From contig JABANN010000526.1 of assembly GCA_013115125.1 (NCBI GenBank), positions 1 to 22,994 of the forward strand: 22,994 bases of DNA. The letters run 5' to 3'. Positions 11,056 to 18,720 of this stretch are shown here, piece after piece. The notes below the pieces were generated by a model. The model did not search any database. It was given only the letters and a program-made list of their open reading frames with translations, and had not been told where the DNA came from. The translations under genes and the position numbers were made by a program. The stretch is from Perkinsus olseni (taxonomy: Eukaryota; Perkinsozoa; Perkinsida). Position 1 is the stretch's first letter, and every line of letters begins with the position of its first letter.

Positions 11056-11367
11056 GTGGTGCAAATCGTATGATTGGGTGACCGTTTTGAGGTTGCCTCA
11101 GGTGATGGTCGGATGAGTCGCTGTAATCATCGGATTTGTGGTATTCCCTCTCCTGAAGAACGTTGCATCTTCGGGCAGGGAACCTCTGCCCAGGGAGCCC
11201 GTGCAACGCCATTTGTCGACTCCAAGCCTTGCGGTCGTGCGCACAGAATTATGCGGGAGGATTCATGCCGTGCGCGCCACATCCTGTCTTAAGTATAGGG
11301 AACGGGGCGCTACGACAAGACGGCCGGATTTACCACCGCGGAATGGGTATACAACAGCGTACTGTAC
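11056..11367. other. No gene recognised
   Basis: Both strands were read. There are short + strand open frames with scattered Cys (CNHRICGIPSPEERC), but no family pattern, no splice chain and no repeat match elsewhere in the window. It may be the promoter side of the minus-strand candidate gene or decayed element sequence. Confidence 0.4.
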
Positions 11368-11676
11368 AAAAATGAACCCAGTAACGCAACCAGTGGTAGG
11401 ATAGAAGAGGTACAAGAGTAACCGTGTCACTAACTCTTTAACCGTGTCTAACTCGTGTTAAAACTTTGTATAACTTATGATTAGTATAAACCGTTTATAC
11501 CTAGCGTATATAGCGTGACACAAACTAAGATATTGACACAATAAAAGTACACGCGAGCGCAAATATTTACTACTATCAAATCATCGGGTCCTCTCGGAAG
11601 GGACAGCGTAACACAAACGATCGATCACATCAACAGAGTTCCGGAACAGCTGAGAAGAAAACTTCGGATCTCGTCA
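11368..11676 (+). repeat. Left arm of a ~300-bp inverted repeat (partner 13564-13856)
   Basis: Starting AATGAACCCAGTAACGCAAC and ending near AACTTCGGATCTCGTC, this stretch is the reverse complement, with scattered differences, of 13564-13856. The partner lies inside the tyrosine-recombinase element, so this arm is best read as a fragment of a second, oppositely oriented copy of the same family. Confidence 0.8.
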
Positions 11677-11774
11677 AAGTGCCGCTTACCTCTGCCCCGA
11701 TGTTCCTTTTCCCTTGCACCCTTGTTGCGTGTTGATGCACTTGTTGTCTCTAGTCGGCTAGGCAGGCATGACCT

Positions 11775-11981
11775 GTGGTCTTTATAATCCTGACCGAGGC
11801 CTGGCTCAACCTCGAGATAACCGCGGTCCTCCGTGGCGGGATGGGCAGGGGTTTGAAACACTACGAACGACACGAGACAACGAAGACAGCGTACATACGC
11901 TTCACCATAGATCATGCTGCGCATCTAAGAGTCATTTCACCCGAGAGCACGCAAGCAGTGGGACACCACTGCTCGGGCTGA
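11775..11981 (+). pseudogene. LINE endonuclease-like fragment (tentative)
   Basis: A 68-codon open stretch reads VFIILTEAWLNLEITAV, then LRGGMGRGLKHY. This resembles the conserved TETWL and R..GRGGG region of apurinic-type endonuclease domains of non-LTR retrotransposons. Nothing else of a LINE (reverse transcriptase, tail) is visible nearby. With so short a match, chance resemblance remains possible. Confidence 0.3.
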
Positions 11982-12287
11982 ATCAAACAGCACCGGTTAT
12001 AGTACGCGCAATCTAAAGAGATAGTTTCGTGTCACCGTGTAATCCAGGGAACGCATGCCAGGATATTGGAGAGGTTAATCTCAATTGATTATCCACAGTT
12101 AAATGGTAGATCACTTAAACCTAGCAGTAGACAATATCACACTGCATTGCGTGGCAACAGACAGCCGACACGACAACACAGCGGTACACCTTTTTGTCTA
12201 GAGCTCATATGGACCTGGAATTACAACTAAGAGCTCTCCTAACATTGTTATATCTCTGGAGCATGTCACGGATCGGATTATCGAATG

Positions 12288-12469
12288 TAAAAACCCATGG
12301 TACGGGAGTGTGGGAAGAGGATAGCACTCAATGCTCGAATGCTTGTTATCCGATCAATAGTCGAGGCATTGATGCTGTCCATGTCTTACGATAGTGTCAC
12401 ACCGTTATTGCGGTTGAGTTGGTAAATCAAGTTCACGGTGAACTGTTCACCATCGTTAGACATCTCCCT
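12288..12469 (-). repeat. Split direct repeat a, copy 1 (outer end)
   Basis: About 180 bp beginning AAAAACCCATGGTACGGGAG on the + strand and ending at TTAGACATCTCC. It matches 12671-12865 closely; that copy carries one extra short segment near its right side. It abuts repeat b copy 1 across an A-rich join. Confidence 0.9.
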
Positions 12470-12487
12470 ACCTAGGATTAAAAAAAA

Positions 12488-12669
12488 CTGACAGCATGAG
12501 CGCCACTGTGCTGCGTATTTCGCCACTAACCTTGTAACACCGTGTCCCTGAACGCATGAACAGCGACGGCGTTTCTTCGCTGTGCGGTCGCATGATGTCA
12601 CAACGCTTGCGCACGCACACACTCTCGTCCTGCGTGTTTTTACTATCGCTGCAATTCTTTCCGCTAACA
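12488..12669 (-). repeat. Split direct repeat b, copy 1
   Basis: 182 bp, TGACAGCATGAGCGCC ... CCGCTAACA on the + strand, nearly identical to 14100-14277. Its ends are TG and CA, as in many retroelement terminal repeats. It is sandwiched between the two copies of repeat a. Confidence 0.9.
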
Positions 12670-12670
12670 A

Positions 12671-12865
12671 TAAAAACCCATGGTACGGGAGTGTGGGAAG
12701 GGGATAGCACTCAATGCTCGAATGCTTGTTATCCGATCAATAGTTGAGGCATTGGTGCTGTCCATGTCTTACGATAGTGTCACACCGTTATTGCTGTTGA
12801 GTTGGTAAATCAAGTTCACGGTGAACTGTTCTGAACAGTCTGTTCACCATCGTTAGACATCTCCC
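12671..12865 (-). repeat. Split direct repeat a, copy 2
   Basis: Near copy of 12288-12469 with an additional ~14 bp close to the right end. It follows repeat b copy 1 almost without a gap. Confidence 0.9.
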
Positions 12866-13022
12866 CGTCCTTACCACACTCTTCGGACGTTCTCTCCGAG
12901 CGGCGTTCGATGCGCCCATCTCAGCTCTGATATAGACTAAGCAACACAAGGATCATCACTTCAATATGGCAAAACTCCGTCACACACAGTACAACTTCAG
13001 CGGCGGGATGTCGCGCGGGTAC

Positions 13023-13475
13023 TCAATGCATTGCTCTCATCATTCGCTCAGCGAAAGTCGCTTGCTCTTCCTCTAGGCCTGTCCTACTCCTCCTATAGAT
13101 CTCACGCACCATACGTGTGTCGACCCATCTTCCATACTCGGCTATCTGGACGTCGTCGAAGCCGGCGTCATGCAGCAACACCACCCCGGTTCTGCGCATG
13201 CTATGCGTGGTGCAACCCTCCTGGAGGCCCGTTGCCAGACTGACGAGGGCTTTGATGTCGTAGCAAAGCTGATCGTATGTCGCTTTGAAAAGAGGTGCGT
13301 ACGGAGCTGAATCATCCGCGTCGTCGAGCAATAGCTTCAGCCGATGGATAGGACACCATGGGTCGCTACGTCTCCGCAGCGTAGACGCCGGCGAACATGC
13401 ACATCCCATGTGGAGCAGAGAACCAGCTCGCCCGGGGTCAGTCTTGCTCCATTTGATCCGAATACGCAACGACAT
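13023..13475 (-). pseudogene. Tyrosine recombinase, C-terminal catalytic part (element fossil)
   Basis: The strand-exchange enzyme of the surrounding element. Visible family marks: the beta-hairpin lysine region IKWSKTDPGRAG, typical of Crypton/DIRS recombinases; the HxxR box in TTHSMRRTGVVLLHDAGFDD; EYGRWVD, matching the family's GRW motif; and a tyrosine in VREIYRRS as the candidate nucleophile. The reading frame is 150 codons, about half of a usual recombinase; sequence resembling the first catalytic segment lies just upstream. The element as a whole looks broken. Confidence 0.75.
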
Positions 13476-13563
13476 GCCATTCGGCGGCGCCGAATCGGCA
13501 CAAATCTCACATCATCCCGTCGGAGTTCAGCTACCTCGCGAATCCTCAGTAGAGCGGAGACCC

Positions 13564-13856
13564 CTGTGACGAGATCCGAAGTTTTCTTCTTAGCTGTTCT
13601 GGTCCTCTGTTGATGTGATTAATCTTTTGTGTTACGCTGTCCCTTCTGAGAGTATGTGATGATTTGATTACTGTTAATATTTGCGCTCGCGTGCAATTCT
13701 ATTGTGTCAATATCTTAGTGTTTGTGTCACGCTACGTGCGCTAGTTATGAAACGGTTTATAATAATAATAATAAGTAGACAAAGTTTACAAGTCGGTGAA
13801 ACGGTTACTCCTGTACCTCTTCTACCCTACCACTGGTTGCGTTACTGGGTTCATTT
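13564..13856 (-). repeat. Right arm of the ~300-bp inverted repeat (partner 11368-11676)
   Basis: Reverse complement of the left arm with scattered differences, e.g. CTACCACTGGTTGCGTTACT here against AGTAACGCAACCAGTGGTAG there. It sits upstream of the recombinase within the element and likely represents its 5' internal region. Confidence 0.8.
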
Positions 13857-14099
13857 CTGCACACCCCTAGGAGGAGAGCTACTGTGCTGGGACGCCTCCC
13901 AGAAGGTGGGACGTTGAAGGAGATTCTGCGGAGCTGAGCTGCGGTCATTGTGCAGGCCCGCTTCACGGGCGTCTTCCCTCTTACTCTGACAGTCGCTGCT
14001 CGCACCATCCGTAGGATTTAGGCTTCTTGTACAGTGAAAGGCCGGGCACAAGCACAGAGTACTTAATGCACGACACACTTGACCAGGAGTAAAAAAATC

Positions 14100-14277
14100 T
14101 GACAGCATGAGCGCCACTGTGCTGCGTATTCCGCCACTAACCTTGTAACATCGTGTCTTTGAACGCATGAACAGCGACGGCGTTTCTTCGCTGTGCGGTC
14201 GCATGATGTCACAACGCTTGCGCACGCACACACTCTCGTCCTGCGTGTTTTTACTGCTGCAATTCTTTCCGCTAACA
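14100..14277 (-). repeat. Split direct repeat b, copy 2 (outer end)
   Basis: 178 bp, nearly identical to 12488-12669, same orientation, with the same TG...CA ends. It marks the other end of the element. Confidence 0.9.
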
Positions 14278-14993
14278 AAAAATTTTTGGTTCGTTTTCAA
14301 CCCGAAGGCGCTCATCGTCAATCGCGAAAGTATGATATAGTCCATCTCACATCGTTCTGACATCGTGCTGTCGACGACAGGTCGCCGTCAAGGATGTCAG
14401 GGTTAGTGATGGGCTCGTCTATCTGGTGTGCTGCGAGTCTACTCCTTGCATCAGTGGAGCCAAGAAGCGAGATAACTCCTAGGACAGCCTTGAGGACACC
14501 AGAAGGTGCACTCCGCCCAGCCGATGGCCACGCGCATGGCTCTTCTGCATGTTGCTTGAGCAGCAGCGATCCAGTAGGTTCGGACGACCACTGGAGGAGT
14601 TATATCCCAACTTATGATGACAGTGAGTCAGCAACTAGCGCGTAATGAGCTAATTGAGCTCAGGGCCTTAGCCTCAGGCAGGCTCCAGCAACCCCCGCCA
14701 TATCAATGGATTGAATCTCTGTTGACCTGCTATGCACGCTCGCTTAACAACGAATAGACTCTATTAGAGTAGCAAATACTTAACAAATGGCCCTGATGGC
14801 TCGCCATCAACGGCAGTCTCCTCTGATTGAACCATTGCGCACGTCAGGCTTAGCGAGCCTAGCGCTGCAGAGGCAAATCAGTGGCTCCAAAATAGAACGA
14901 CAGATAGGAGCAGATAAGTTCAAGACTCCTGGAGCCCGTTCAAGTGCAAAACGAAGTACCACTGTGAAGTACCACTGTGTGAAAACCATTCTG
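14278..14993. other. No gene recognised
   Basis: Both strands were read. An 83-codon + strand open frame at 14394-14645 has unremarkable composition and no family motif, and no splice chain to neighbours was found. Probably spacer or decayed repeat between the recombinase element and the tRNA array. Confidence 0.4.
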
Positions 14994-15029
14994 TTATCGC
15001 GTCTTCTGGTGCGCACGGTTTCTGGCGAC

Positions 15030-15052
15030 AGTGGGCCAGTGACTGGCCCACT
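15030..15052 (+). other. GC-rich perfect hairpin, 10-bp stem
   Basis: AGTGGGCCAG - TGA - CTGGCCCACT, inside the copy of the Pro upstream module that opens the array. A second small hairpin, AGCTCT-AGT-AGAGCT, follows near 15107. No oligo-T follows either, so a terminator role is not supported. Confidence 0.7.
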
Positions 15053-15233
15053 TCGTCCTACTCGGTGGACAGCCAGCAGCCTCGGCGTTCTAGCCACCGG
15101 TCCACAGCTCTAGTAGAGCTGCTCTACCCACACCCTCCAGAGCAGGCGACTAACAATAAGTGAACATGCTGTCTCGTGGTTACTGGAGACAAAAACCGAA
15201 GCGCTCGAGCCTCAGATGTATATTTGCTTTTGT

Positions 15234-15305
15234 GGCTGTGTGGTCTAGTGGTATGATTCTCGCTTCGGGTGCGAGAGGTCTCGAGTTCGATTCTCGACTC
15301 AGCCC
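15234..15305 (+). tRNA. tRNA-Pro(CGG), ProA copy 1
   Basis: 72 nt. Acceptor GGCTGTG pairs with CTCAGCC with one T-T mismatch; anticodon stem CTCGC/GCGAG is perfect; loop TTCGGGT has anticodon CGG; T arm TCGAG-TTCGATT-CTCGA is perfect. A/B-box positions are intact. No oligo-T terminator lies close downstream, unlike some sister copies. Probably functional or nearly so. Confidence 0.75.
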
Positions 15306-15405
15306 GCGTTAGGTCGTATTGCGGCTGAGCACAGCTAATATGGCGGACGGGATCTTCGGAGCACAAAGCTCACGGGGTCCCCGGATAGAGATGAACGTTC
15401 AGTTT

Positions 15406-15479
15406 GCTGGAATGGTCTAGTTGGTTATGACGACTGCCTAACACGCAGTAGGTCCCGAGTTCGATTCTCGGTTCCAGTA
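15406..15479 (+). tRNA. tRNA-Val(AAC), copy 1
   Basis: 74 nt. Acceptor GCTGGAA/TTCCAGT (first pair G-U); anticodon stem ACTGC/GCAGT; loop CTAACAC with anticodon AAC; T arm CCGAG-TTCGATT-CTCGG perfect; discriminator A. All stems close. No TTTT run immediately downstream. Confidence 0.8.
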
Positions 15480-15605
15480 TTGCATTATCTTTCACGTGTA
15501 CTACATCATGCGCCGAGTTGGATTTGCTATCGCGTCTTCTGGTGCGCACAGTCTCTGGCGACAGACACCGAAGCACCCAAATCTCATTTATGAGTTGTCC
15601 TTTAC

Positions 15606-15894
15606 GGCTGTGTGGTCTAGTGGTATGATTCTTGCTTCAGGTGTGTGGTGGAATCGTTGAGAAGGAGACAGCGTGACGTCGTGCGCAGTAGATGAAGTAG
15701 ACAGATTAGCTATATTAGCCAGCGGCCCGCAATCGCGCCAACTCTGTGCGCGGCCCCTCTTTACTTGGCCTCCCGACTCCCTATGTCGAATTCCGAAGTT
15801 AGAACTGAGGAGAGACGACTACAAGGTGTGAGAGGTTTCGTGTTCGATTCTCGACCTAGCCTAGGGTTACTCGACATACACTCGGGCGCACCCA
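15606..15894 (+). pseudogene. tRNA-Pro-like ProB copy 1, split by an insertion
   Basis: The 5' half (GGCTGTG to GCTTCAGGTGTG) and the 3' half (GTGTGAGAGGTTTCG to CCTAGCCC) are separated by a 178-bp insertion at the 3' side of the anticodon loop. The loop TTCAGGT gives anticodon CAG. It cannot make a tRNA as it stands. Confidence 0.85.
15646..15823. mobile_element. 178-bp TG...CA insertion with 7-bp target duplication
   Basis: Inserted into the ProB tRNA-like gene and flanked by AGGTGTG at 15639-15645 and 15824-15830. It begins TGGTGGAATCGTTGAG and ends GAGACGACTACA; TG...CA ends and size suggest a solo LTR, though 7 bp is long for an LTR target duplication. No coding capacity. A short SINE/MITE-type element is an alternative. 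Confidence 0.65.
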
Positions 15895-15992
15895 AATGCA
15901 GTAAGTGAATATGTTGTCTCGCCTTCAGGCGTACGCGGTTCCTGGCGACAAAAACCGAAACGCCCGAGCCTCAGTTATATATTCGCTTTCGT

Positions 15993-16064
15993 GGCTGTGT
16001 GGTCTAGTGGTATGACTCTTGCTTCGGGTGTGAGAGGTTTCGTGTTCGATTCTCGACTCAGCCC
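15993..16064 (+). tRNA. tRNA-Pro(CGG)-like, ProA copy 2, degenerate
   Basis: 72 nt. Anticodon CGG is present, but the T stem (TCGTG/CTCGA) has a T-T mismatch, the anticodon stem is weakened (CTTGC against GTGAG), and the acceptor has one mismatch. A TTTT run lies about 14 nt downstream, a possible Pol III terminator. Doubtful function. Confidence 0.5.
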
Positions 16065-16164
16065 GCGTTGGGTCGTTTTGAGGCTGAGCACAGCCAATAT
16101 GGCGGACGGGATCTTCGGACCAGGGAGCTCATCGGGTTCGCGGATAGAGATGAACGTTCGGCTT

Positions 16165-16238
16165 GCTGGAATGGTCTAGTTGGTTATGACGACTGCCTAA
16201 CACGCAGTAGGTCCCGAGATCGACTAACGGTTCCAGTA
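16165..16238 (+). pseudogene. tRNA-Val(AAC) copy 2, broken T arm
   Basis: Acceptor and anticodon arms match the other Val copies, but the T arm reads CCGAG-ATCGACT-AACGG. This loses the invariant TTC and two stem pairs, and damages the B box. Likely a pseudogene. Confidence 0.7.
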
Positions 16239-16364
16239 TTGCACTATCTTTCACGTGTACTACATCATGCGCCGAGTTGGAGTTGCTATCGCGTCTTCTG
16301 GTGCGCACAGTCTCTGGCCACAAACACCGAAGCACCCAGATCTCATTTATGAGTTGTCCTTTAC

Positions 16365-16436
16365 GGCTCTGTGGTCAAGGGGTATGATTCTTGCTTCAGG
16401 TGTGTAAGGTCTCGAGTTCGATTCTCAATTTAGCCC
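16365..16436 (+). pseudogene. tRNA-Pro-like ProB copy 2 (anticodon CAG)
   Basis: GGCTCTG start, D arm altered (GTCAAGGGGTA), loop TTCAGGT, 3' end TTTAGCCC. The acceptor stem does not close well and the T stem is poor (TCGAG against CTCAA). Likely a pseudogene. Confidence 0.7.
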
Positions 16437-16970
16437 AGGGTTACTCGACATTGAAACTCGGCCAACACGGGAGTGTGGGATTGGCATCACTCTGTGTGAT
16501 AGCTGTGGCCGAAGCGGCTACTAACTTCGCACAGAGAGATGTATGTGTGCGGGGATTGATTACGCTTAGCGGCTGTGCTAAGACGTCTCACCGCTTGCAC
16601 ACATCTCCCGGGCTGGGAGGGAAGAGTTCATCTTTCACACCAATAGATATACCGCAGCTCTTGTGGGAGCCACAGTGACCACTATGCGTAGCCTGCTATT
16701 ATTGTTCTAGTTGGAGCAGTGAATCCTATCCGTGCGTTCGGCATCTGCACGTAAGTATCTTATGTGCTGCGCGTAGACCGTGTGCGTACATTGTGTAGCG
16801 TGCGCACTCCCTTTGTCCCCGTATTTCACTGACGTAACACTACGCGTACTTACAAACAGTCAGGCGCACCCAAATGCAGTAAGTGAATATGTTGTCTCAC
16901 CTTCAGGTGTACGCGGTTCCTGGCGACAAAAACCGAAGCGCCAGAGCCTCAGTTATATGTTCTCTTCTGT

Positions 16971-17039
16971 GGCTGTGTGGTCTAGTGGTATGATTTTTTC
17001 GGGTGCGAGAGGTCTCGAGTTCGATTCTCGGCTCAGCCC
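16971..17039 (+). pseudogene. tRNA-Pro-like ProA copy 3, anticodon arm lost
   Basis: Acceptor and T arm are as in the intact copies, but the 5' side of the anticodon stem is replaced by a T run (GATTTTTTCGGGTG) and the copy is 69 nt long. Likely a pseudogene, although a TTTT run follows downstream as in copy 2. Confidence 0.75.
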
Positions 17040-17140
17040 GCGTTGCGTCGTTTTGAGGCTGAGCACAGCCAATATGGTAGACGGGATCCTTGGGATCACG
17101 GAGCTCACCGGGTCCCCGGATAGAAGTGAATGCTCAGCCT

Positions 17141-17214
17141 GCTGGAATGGTCTAGTTGGTTATGACGACTGCCTAACACGCAGTAGGTCCCGAGTTCGAC
17201 TCTCGGTTCCAGTA
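17141..17214 (+). tRNA. tRNA-Val(AAC), copy 3
   Basis: 74 nt. All stems close as in copy 1: GCTGGAA/TTCCAGT, ACTGC/GCAGT, and CCGAG/CTCGG with loop TTCGACT. Anticodon AAC, discriminator A. Probably functional. Confidence 0.8.
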
Positions 17215-17340
17215 TTACATTGTCTTTCACGTGTACTACATCATGCGCCGAGTCGGAGTTGCTATCGCGTCTTCTGATTCGTACGGTCTCTGGCGATAGA
17301 CACCGATGCACCCAAATCTCATTTATGAGTTGTCCTTTAC

Positions 17341-17412
17341 GGCTCTGTGGTCTAGTGGTATGATTTTTGCTTCAGGTGTGAGAGGTTTCGTGTTCGATTC
17401 TCGACCTAGCCC
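17341..17412 (+). pseudogene. tRNA-Pro-like ProB copy 3 (anticodon CAG)
   Basis: GGCTCTG against CCTAGCC leaves acceptor mismatches; the T stem is TCGTG/CTCGA with a mismatch; loop TTCAGGT. Degenerate but close to the other ProB copies. Confidence 0.65.
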
Positions 17413-17542
17413 AGGGTTACTCGACATACAGTCGGGCGCACCCAAATGCAGTAAGTGAATATGTTGTCCCACCTTCAGGTGTACGCGGTTCCTGGCGACA
17501 AAAACCGAAGCGCCCGAGCCTCAGTTATATATTTCCTTTTGT

Positions 17543-17614
17543 GGCTGTGTGGTCAAGTGGTATGATTCTCGCTTCAGGTGTGAGAGGTTTCGTGTTCGAT
17601 TCTCGACCTAGCCC
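17543..17614 (+). pseudogene. tRNA-Pro-like ProB copy 4 (anticodon CAG)
   Basis: GGCTGTG start, D arm GTCAAGTGGTA, loop TTCAGGT, 3' end CCTAGCCC. The upstream spacer is of the ProA type, so this is a hybrid module, consistent with unequal exchange in the array. Confidence 0.65.
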
Positions 17615-17643
17615 AGGGTTACTCGACATACAGTCGGGCGCAC

Positions 17644-17740
17644 NNNNNNNNNNNNNNNNNNNNNNNNNNNNNNNNNNNNNNNNNNNNNNNNNNNNNNNNN
17701 NNNNNNNNNNNNNNNNNNNNNNNNNNNNNNNNNNNNNNNN
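17644..17740. other. Assembly gap (97 N)
   Basis: Unknown bases inside the tRNA array, flanked on both sides by the same spacer (GGGCGCAC | CACCCAAATGCAG). The gap therefore probably hides collapsed repeat units, and the true copy number may be higher. Confidence 0.99.
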
Positions 17741-17844
17741 CACCCAAATGCAGTAAGTGAATATGCTGTCTCGCCTTCAGGCGTACGCGGTTCCTGGCGA
17801 CGGAAACCGAAGCGCCCGAGCCTCAGTTATATATTTGCTTTTGT

Positions 17845-17916
17845 GGCTGTGTGGTCTAGTGGTATGATTCTCGCTTTGGGTGCGAGAGGTCTCGAGTTCG
17901 ATTCTCGACACAGCCC
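17845..17916 (+). tRNA. tRNA-Pro(TGG), intact
   Basis: The best proline copy. Acceptor GGCTGTG/CACAGCC is perfect, anticodon stem CTCGC/GCGAG perfect, loop TTTGGGT with anticodon TGG, T arm TCGAG-TTCGATT-CTCGA perfect, discriminator C. A TTTT run about 14 nt downstream can serve as Pol III terminator. Confidence 0.88.
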
Positions 17917-17974
17917 GCGTTAGGTCGTTTTGCGGTTTTCACCGGGCACCCGGATAGAGATAAATGCTCAGCTT

Positions 17975-18048
17975 GCTGGAATGGTCTAGTTGGTTATGAC
18001 GACTACCTAACACGCAGTAGGTCCCGAGTTCGACTCTCGGTTCCAGTA
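17975..18048 (+). tRNA. tRNA-Val(AAC), copy 4, one anticodon-stem mismatch
   Basis: As copies 1 and 3, except that the anticodon stem is ACTAC against GCAGT (one A-C mismatch). The T arm is intact. Function uncertain. Confidence 0.6.
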
Positions 18049-18174
18049 TTGCACTATCTTTCACGTGTACTACATCATGCGCCGAGTTGGAGTTGGTATC
18101 GCGTCTTCTGATTCGCACGGTCTCTGGCGAGAGACACCGAAGCACCCAAATCTCATTTGTGAGTTGTCCTTTAC

Positions 18175-18246
18175 GGCTGTGTGGTCTAGTGGTATGATTC
18201 TTGCTTCAGGTGTGAAAGGTCTCGTGTTCGAGTTTCAACTCAGCCC
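18175..18246 (+). pseudogene. tRNA-Pro-like ProB copy 5 (anticodon CAG)
   Basis: Acceptor GGCTGTG/CTCAGCC is mostly paired, but the T arm TCGTG-TTCGAGT-TTCAA is broken. Loop TTCAGGT. Likely a pseudogene. Confidence 0.65.
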
Positions 18247-18378
18247 GCGATACATGTCACTATACGGTTGGGCGCGCTCAAATGCAGTAAATGAATTTGC
18301 TGTCTCGCCTTCGGGTGTGCACGATTCTTGGCGACAGATACCGAAGCGCCCAAGCCTCAGTTATATCTTTGTTTCTGA

Positions 18379-18450
18379 GGCTGTGTGGTCTAGTGGTATG
18401 ATTCTCGCTTCAGGTGCGAGAGATCTCGAGGTCGATTCTCGACACAGCCG
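18379..18450 (+). pseudogene. tRNA-Pro-like copy with CAG anticodon and good stems
   Basis: Acceptor GGCTGTG/CACAGCC and anticodon stem CTCGC/GCGAG are perfect, loop TTCAGGT gives CAG, and the T stem pairs, but the T loop reads GTCGATT and the discriminator is G. The position is that of ProA; the anticodon is that of ProB. It could be a recent pseudogene or a recoded tRNA. Confidence 0.5.
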
Positions 18451-18550
18451 GCATTAGGTCGTATTGCGGCTGTGCACAGCCAATATGGCAGACGGGATCT
18501 TCGGAGCACGAAGCTCACCGGGACCACGGAATGAGATGTCTCTTCAGCTT

Positions 18551-18630
18551 GCTGGAATGGTCTAGTTGGTTATGACGACTGCCTCACACGCAGTAGGTCC
18601 CGACTCGGAGTTCGATTCTCGGTTCCAGTA
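18551..18630 (+). pseudogene. tRNA-Val-like with CAC anticodon, T-arm insertion
   Basis: Acceptor and anticodon arms are as in the other Val copies, but the loop is CTCACAC (anticodon CAC) and six extra bases lie in the variable/T-arm region (GACTCGGAG). Probably inactive unless the extra bases are tolerated as a longer variable loop. Confidence 0.6.
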
Positions 18631-18720
18631 TTATTGCTGTTGAGACTCTCAACTTGAGAGTTGCTGATGTGACTTTCAGCTGACTGGAATGCTCCATCGC
18701 TCAGCTCTCCATCGATCAGT

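Larger units (their letters stand above)
12288..14277 (-). mobile_element. Fossil DIRS-order element with split direct repeats (PAT/Ngaro-like)
   Basis: Read on the - strand, the order is repeat b (14277-14100), internal region with a tyrosine recombinase, repeat a (12865-12671), repeat b (12669-12488), repeat a (12469-12288). This A1-ORF-B1-A2-B2 layout is the split-direct-repeat plan known from PAT, Kangaroo and Ngaro elements of the DIRS order. At about 2 kb it is much shorter than whole members, and I see no reverse transcriptase or RNase H, so it is a broken, internally reduced copy or a non-autonomous derivative. Repeat copies are about 90-95% alike by eye, suggesting modest age. Alternatives: a Crypton-like recombinase element beside unrelated repeats, or two LTR-like repeats around a chance ORF. 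Confidence 0.6.
14994..18650 (+). repeat. Tandem array of tRNA-Pro/tRNA-Val-containing units
   Basis: The unit order is ProA - spacer - Val - spacer (TTTCACGTGTACTACATCAT, then TCGCGTCTTCTG) - ProB - spacer (ACCCAAATGCAGTAAGTGAA) - ProA. ProA copies start at 15234, 15993, 16971, 17845 and 18379, so the period varies (about 530-980 bp). The segment upstream of both Pro classes shares CTGGCGACA..A.ACCGAAGC, so ProA and ProB modules are themselves old duplicates. Spacers are conserved as well as the tRNA parts, which shows unit-wise amplification. The first partial unit starts near 14994. Confidence 0.85.

Noticed and set aside
11163-11404. Plus-strand Cys-containing ORFs near 11.2 kb as a zinc-knuckle protein
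   Set aside because: Cys/His spacing does not fit CCHC or any zinc-finger class; composition is unremarkable.
13285-13613. Plus-strand ORFs opposite the recombinase
   Set aside because: Arg/Ser-rich shadow of the minus-strand recombinase frame.
15124-18145. Repeated minus-strand ORFs (MLRCLSPETVRTRRRD type) and plus-strand MAVWSSGM type
   Set aside because: These are translations of the tRNA-Val/tRNA-Pro units and spacers; they recur only because the DNA repeats.
14994-18650. CRISPR-like or satellite reading of the repeats
   Set aside because: Units are hundreds of bases long, contain foldable tRNA cloverleaves and vary in period; no short direct repeats with unique spacers.
14994-18650. 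Spliced-leader RNA or 5S rRNA genes within the array
   Set aside because: No spliced-leader sequence (CCGTAGCCAT..TTGGCTCAAG) and no 5S internal control region could be found between the tRNA-like genes.
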